DNA of 64,000 nt from Heloderma charlesbogerti (taxonomy: Eukaryota; Chordata; Lepidosauria; Squamata; Helodermatidae), in assembly GCA_026122225.1 (NCBI GenBank), contig JANEZZ010002067.1, forward strand, positions 1,860,001-1,924,000, given 5' to 3'. Position 1 is the first letter of the stretch. The number at the start of each line of letters is the position of its first letter. Below are positions 59,319 through 64,000 of this stretch, piece after piece. The position numbers were made by a program, and so were the translations under genes. The notes below the pieces were generated by a model, which ran no database searches, was not told the DNA's origin, and was given only the letters and a program-made list of their open reading frames with translations.

Positions 59319-60762
59319 ATGAGAGGGGGCAGAGGGAGTGGGGCCCTGCTGATTCTCTTGGACCTTTCAGCAACTTTCAATACTATTGACCATGGCATCC
59401 TTTTGGACTGGTTGTCTAGGCTGGGAGTTGGAGACACTGTGCTGCAGTGTTTCCACTCCTACTTGGATGGCCGATTCCAGAAGGTGGCACCTATTGCTCT
59501 GTGCCTTGGCAACTATGCTGTGGGGTTCCACAGGGCTCTATTTTATCCCCTATGCTGTTCAACATCTACATGAAGCTGCTGGGGGAGGTCATCTGGAAGT
59601 GTGGGCTGATGATACCCAGCTCTACCTCTCTTTTTCATCAAATCCAGGTGAGGCAGTGGCTGTTCTGAATCAGTGCCTGGCCATGGTAATGGACTGGATG
59701 AGGGCCAATAAACTGAGACTCAAACTAAACAAGGCAGAGGTACTGTTAGTGTGTGGTTTGTCTGCCCAGCTAGGTGACGTTGCATCTGTTCTGGAGGGGG
59801 TTGCACTTCCCATAAAGGATCAAATTTGTAGTTTGGGGGTGTTCTTGGACCCAGAACTGTCATTTGAGGCACAGATGGACTCGGTGGCACAGAGAACCTT
59901 TTATCAGCTTAGGCTGATATACCAACTATGCACTCAGTTGGTCTCTGGACAGAGATAACCTAGCTACAGTCATCCATGCTCTGATAACCTCTCGTCTGGA
60001 TTACTGCAATACGTTATACATGGGGCTGCCTTTGAAAATGGTCCAGAAACTTCAGCTGGTCCTAAACAGGGCAGCAAGATTGTTAACGGGAACTGGCCAA
60101 TATGATTATATCATCATGTTTCCAACTGCACTGGCTGCCAGTCCATGTCCGGGCCTGATTCAAAGTGCTGGTATGAACATTCAAAGCCCTAAATGGGTTG
60201 GGGCCATGTTTTATCTGAAGGATCATCCCCTCTCATATGTACCTGCCCAGACCCTAAGATAATCTTCAGTGGTCCTTCTCTGGAAACCCCTGCCAAAGGA
60301 AGTGAGGTGGTTGGCTACCAGGATGTGGTCCTTTTCTGTTGTGGACCCCGGCTGTGGAATGAGCTCCTGTATGCCCCGACTGTGGGCTGCTAAGGTGTGG
60401 AGGTGCTGAGAAAGTGATAAGCCAGATCCAGGTTTACTTACAAGGAGACTTTATTGAGTACTTTTACAGCACACAGCTCCCCTGAGAGGTTCGCCTGGCA
60501 CCTGCCTTGTGCTTTCCAGCACCAGGTGAACCCCTTTTTATTTCCCCAGCATTTTAGTGACCTAGTCCTTTAGCTTTGCTGTTATAGATCTGTTACTGTA
60601 TTTTAAGTCTCTGCACTGCTGCTAGGTTTTAGTCCGGTTGTATCTTTATACCCTAGTTTTAAGCATTTATATTTTATATTGTTTTATGTTGTTCTTTGTG
60701 ATTTTAATTTTTCTGAACCCCTCAGAGAGCTTTGGCAGTATAGAAATGTTTAAATAAATGCC
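59319..60762 (+). mobile_element. L2-type LINE, 5' truncated
   Basis: Reverse transcriptase fragments spread over three frames: LLILLDLSATFNTIDHGILL, then GVPQGSILSPMLFNIYMKLL, then MDWMRANKLRLKLNKAEVLL and LGVFLDPELSFEAQMDSVA. The catalytic block is displaced by a frameshift (a WADDTQLYLS stretch in one frame). It ends CTCAGAGAGCTTTGGCAG and TAGAAATGTTTAAATAAAT, the tail seen in short copies across the window. It is inactive. Confidence 0.85.
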
Positions 60763-60764
60763 AG

Positions 60765-60905
60765 TTATTGGGGAACATGGGTGGGAGGATGCTGTTGTAC
60801 TCAAGTCCTGCTTGTGGGCTTCCCTCAGGCAGCTGGCTGGCCACTGTGTGAACAGAATGCTGGCCTAGATGGACCCTCGGACTGATCCAGGAGGGCTCTT
60901 ATGTC
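60765..60905 (+). mobile_element. CR1-like LINE 3' region, right half
   Basis: CCAGTTATTGGGGAACATGG and GAATGCTGGCCTAGATGGAC continue the element begun at 59195. It ends GAGGGCTCTTATGTCC. Confidence 0.75.
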
Positions 60906-60959
60906 CTTCCTCTCTTGCACCCCACACCCTCCAGACTTCTAGAATGGAACGGGGGAATG

Positions 60960-61470
60960 GCTCTCCTCACCAAACGGGCTCAGCACCTCGGATAGCTCCT
61001 CTAGAGTCCTGGCTGGTTCTGCCTGAAGCCCAGCGCGGATGCGCCGCCCCACGGACACAGGAGCCACCAGCCTCCGCTGCAAAGCGCTCCCGGGGCCCGG
61101 CTTCCCAGGGGCGGCTCGCACGACCTGCTAGGTCAGCCCTCGCTAAACGGCCGCGCGTGTCCCTCCCGCTGTCGGGGGCCATGCAGCGAGGAAGGGCGGC
61201 GGGCGGCTGCAGCCGGAGCCGGCTGCCCGCGCGGGGACTCGGGCGCCGGTGGGCGGGCCCTTCCTGCCCAAAGTTTTCTCCCGCCGTTCACCGCCGTCGG
61301 GGACCTGGCTGCGCTGCGTCGCGGCCTGGCGGCGGCGCGCGCTTCGACCGAGGGGCGCCACGCCTTCTGCCGCTGCTGCGGAAGGCGCCAGCGTCCCTCA
61401 GACCGCTTTCGGGGCGGGAAGAGGCGGCCGGCGTCTTCCCTCCTCCGGCCCCGCCGCCCGGCAGGAGGGG
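60960..61470 (+). promoter_or_regulatory. PHACTR2: CpG-rich promoter / 5' UTR of the PHACTR2 candidate
   Basis: Very GC- and CpG-rich to about 61740, with GCGCCGG / CGGCGG clusters and no clear TATA box. It is non-coding in the frame of the downstream ATG, since no in-frame ATG precedes 61471. Confidence 0.6.
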
Positions 61471-61639
61471 ATGGAGGAGAAGAAGGGGAGCCCGCGGGCA
61501 GAAGCGGCCTCGTCCCCGCCCTCCCGTTGGCGGCTGCTCCCCAGCGAGCCCGGCCCCAGAGGCCGCACCCAGAGCGACATCTCCGCTTCCAGTTCGCTCA
61601 GGAAGAGCCACCTGCTCCGAGCCACGCTCTCTGGGTCAG
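61471..61639 (+). CDS. PHACTR2: Probable first coding exon of PHACTR2 (partial gene)
   Basis: ATG in good context (G at -3, G at +4), the first in its frame within a CpG island. It opens 56 codons plus one base before a consensus donor (GTAAGG from 61640). The peptide starts MEEKKGSPRAEA and carries GRTQSDIS, resembling the arginine-serine motif (RSQSD or RSKSD) in the first exons of PHACTR3 and PHACTR1. As I recall, human PHACTR2 isoforms share a second exon whose first codon is split after one base, which fits the phase here. Position next to FUCA2 on the opposite strand matches human synteny. PHACTR proteins bind actin through RPEL motifs and PP1 through the C-terminus; those parts lie beyond the window. 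The alternative is an unrelated or non-coding first exon. Confidence 0.6.
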
Positions 61640-64000
61640 GTAAGGCGGCGGAGCCTGCCGCGAGGAGCCGACGCCTGCGCGCACGGAGTCGCCGCCCGAC
61701 TCCCTCGACGGGGCTGATGCTGTGGCCGGCAGGCAGGCAGCAATTCAGCAGGTCACGTTCATCCCAGCAACATACGGCCCCGACCTTCGGCGGAAAGCTT
61801 CAGCTGCTGGGTTTGTTCATCATGCAGCTGTTAAAAGCAGCCTCCCCCAAGCTGGGGCCCCGCCGGATGTGTCGGGCTGCGGCTCCCAGAGTCCCCAGCC
61901 AGCACAACTTGTTCGGGATTATGGGAGTTGTGGTCCGACACATCTGGAGGGGCCCCAGCTTGGGGGAGGCTGTGTTAAAAATTCAGGAGCTCTGCCAGGA
62001 AAGGAAAAGACCAAAAAAAAAAAAGTTGGCAAGCCTAGTTTTAGGAGGACTGAGACCCTGGATCAGCTGCCTTAATTAGCCATGAAGAGTTCTCCAAGCA
62101 GCAATTTTGGTCTTAGGCTGTGTGTATTGGCCTTTTTTTCTTCCTTATTAAGGGGAAAATTTATAGTGTTTGGCTGGTTAACCATAGTGTTGCATAAGAG
62201 TTGTGGAGGGCTTTTCTCTTACTTTTTTTTTTTTTTTAACTAGTGAGCCCTATAGTGTTGCAATTTTTCCTCCCCAGCAGGCATCTTTCCTTAGCCATTA
62301 GCAGTTATATGTGGTAGACAGAAACTCAAGAGGCGCTACTTTGCTTTTTAGTGAAGATGCAATGATGAGAAATAGCTTCATCTGTTGAACTTCTGCTGGT
62401 TGCAAAGCTGTTGAAGGCAGCTTTCATCAGGTTAGATAAAAACTGCCTACCCTAATGGGCTTTCATAATCTCGAGCTTCCCCCATACAAATGAGCCCCTT
62501 AAGCCTACTAACTGTAGGTTCAATTAATAACCAGGGCAGTTCTAATGCATTCTAATAGGTGAACTGATATTCTAACTTGAATGACAATTATGACTATGAA
62601 GCGAGGGAATACTGGTTGTTTCAGACTAGCACTGGGAACAAAGATGTGATCTTGTGTGTCTTGCCTTGGTTTAAATCTCAGTCCTCTGGTAAAGTGATTT
62701 GCTCTCTAATGGGCATGTCAGGTTGTTTGACTACTTAAAAAGCTTGAGATGCCCAAGGCCTATTTTCTTGTTAGTAAAATGGTAATGATAGTGACTTGCT
62801 TCACAAGGGCCTTCTAAACTAAGACTGTGTAGCATTTTGCAGAGGAAAGGGTGCAAGCCTATGCATGTTTAGACAGAAAAAAAACTCCCACAACTCCCAG
62901 CATTCCCCAACCAGGCCTAAGAGAGTTACATATTATTATTTTATATGGCATTTTAATATGCTGATGAAGGAACACTAGAACTTGTGTCTAAGCCAAACTT
63001 ACTATCCTTTGAACAGTAATCTAGTTTTATTTGAGATCATAAGAACAGTCCAGGAGTTCTGTGCTCCGGTATTCTATCTCAAAAAACAGTTGCATCGTGA
63101 TGTTTCAGTTTTCTGTATAATGTCACAGGCAGAGGTGAAAGAGGGCAGCAGTAGACAGGCATGCTGTTCATCATGGAGCATAGGACCATTACACTTTTAG
63201 TATATATGTGTATAGGACAGGTACACATTTTTTAGTATTGTACATAATAAAATGCTATGTTTTGTGTATTAAAACATGTAAGCAGTATGTCCAGGTGGCT
63301 GTGCCTTCTTGCAGCATGAACTCATATGGAAAAATACATGTTTTTCTAGTGTAATTTGTAAAGCAGCCATCAGAATATCAGCAAAAGGATTGTGGGTGTT
63401 CTGGCAAAACACACAATCCTCTTTCATCACTTATTACAAAGTGTTAATATTGCTTTTTGAGTACTACACACAGCCTCTTGTAGTTTAACATCTGTGGATG
63501 CCACTAGCAGTGAGATGCCTGGCTACTGGTATTACTGACTTCCATACATTTGTCTAGTTTGTGACTCCTGAAAAGGCTTGCAAAAAGTGAATGTGGGATG
63601 GAAGGTGAGGAGCAACTGTTTGGGCAGGCTGGAGAAAAAGGCAAATGGTTAAATACCATGCAGATTTCAACAGGCAGTGAGAACAAGGGTGAAGGACAGG
63701 GGACCGTTGCAAATTCTTATGTGGGAAACACACCCAACAGGATGTGAAAGTGTAATTCTTCTATCTGACGTGAGCATGAGATTTGAAATGAAGTTAGGTG
63801 AAAAATAACAAACTTGAGAATCTCAGGAGTTCTCTCTCTACAAAAAGAATTGCACACGGTTATTGGAAATGCTGGGTCCAGGTTTTGGAACCCCCTTTGG
63901 CAAGGCACCCTCAAAGGACCCCCTTAAAATGTGAAGGGAGAAAACACACCCCTGCTAGGAGCAGTGGTAGCTGTTGCTGCTCTTTGTTTCTTAATGCCCA
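61640..64000 (+). other. PHACTR2: Presumed PHACTR2 intron 1 (partial)
   Basis: Holds a family-A foldback at 61837-61973 and the left half of the 102-bp MITE at 62847-62922. No further exon recognised. Confidence 0.5.
61837..61973. repeat. Foldback MITE (family A), GC-rich variant
   Basis: CAGCCTCCCCCAAGCTGGGG at the left and CCCCAGCTTGGGGGAGGCTG at the right, with GGGAGTTGTGGTCCGACACA inside. Arms are almost perfectly complementary, suggesting a young copy. Confidence 0.9.

Noticed and set aside
60869..61717. 282-codon open frame
   Set aside because: GC-rich promoter sequence, composition-driven; overlaps the better-supported exon in another frame.
61249..62079. 276-codon open frame across the CpG island
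   Set aside because: Starts without an ATG and runs past a consensus donor at 61640 into a foldback MITE. Only 61471-61639 is supported as coding.

Overview
This is nuclear DNA from a vertebrate, most likely a squamate reptile (a lizard or a snake). Its genes have introns with GT..AG boundaries and CpG-rich first exons. The repeats are the mix typical of squamates: RTE/BovB LINEs, a Sauria-type SINE with a BovB-like tail, CR1 and L2-type LINEs, tRNA-derived SINEs and many small palindromic DNA transposons. No CRISPR array, operon or other prokaryotic feature is present.

Four protein-coding genes are supported, in the order known from human 6q24.2: ADAT2 (minus, first coding exon only, 1539-1610), PEX3 (plus, complete, 12 coding exons, 1868-15098), FUCA2 (minus, complete, 7 coding exons, 18962-38287) and a probable alternative first coding exon of PHACTR2 (plus, 61471-61639). 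I assembled the exons by eye from splice sites, reading phase and recognised protein families. PEX3 comes to 373 codons plus stop and FUCA2 to 477 codons plus stop, each with unbroken phase. ADAT2 and PEX3 are head to head across a 257-bp GC-rich gap. PEX3 and FUCA2 are tail to tail, with poly(A) signals about 0.6 kb apart.

The genes have unrelated housekeeping roles: tRNA wobble-inosine editing, peroxisome membrane biogenesis, lysosomal/secreted fucose hydrolysis, and actin/PP1 regulation. They do not form a pathway; they are a conserved syntenic block.

The introns and the 23-kb FUCA2-PHACTR2 interval (38.3-61.5 kb) hold mostly transposable-element remains. These include a nearly complete BovB with an internal segment duplicated at its 5' end (46.7-49.95 kb), a second BovB-like lineage (28.97-30.28 kb), an internally deleted Helitron remnant (45.6-46.46 kb), an L2-type LINE nested in a CR1-like element (59.2-60.9 kb), a hAT-like element with nested hairpins (20.28-20.66 kb), and several foldback/MITE families. 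Many of the MITEs share a GCAATCCTA-type terminus flanked by TTA, which suggests PIF/Harbinger ancestry. I found no convincing new gene system. The most unusual structures are the chimeric BovB locus and the MITE families.
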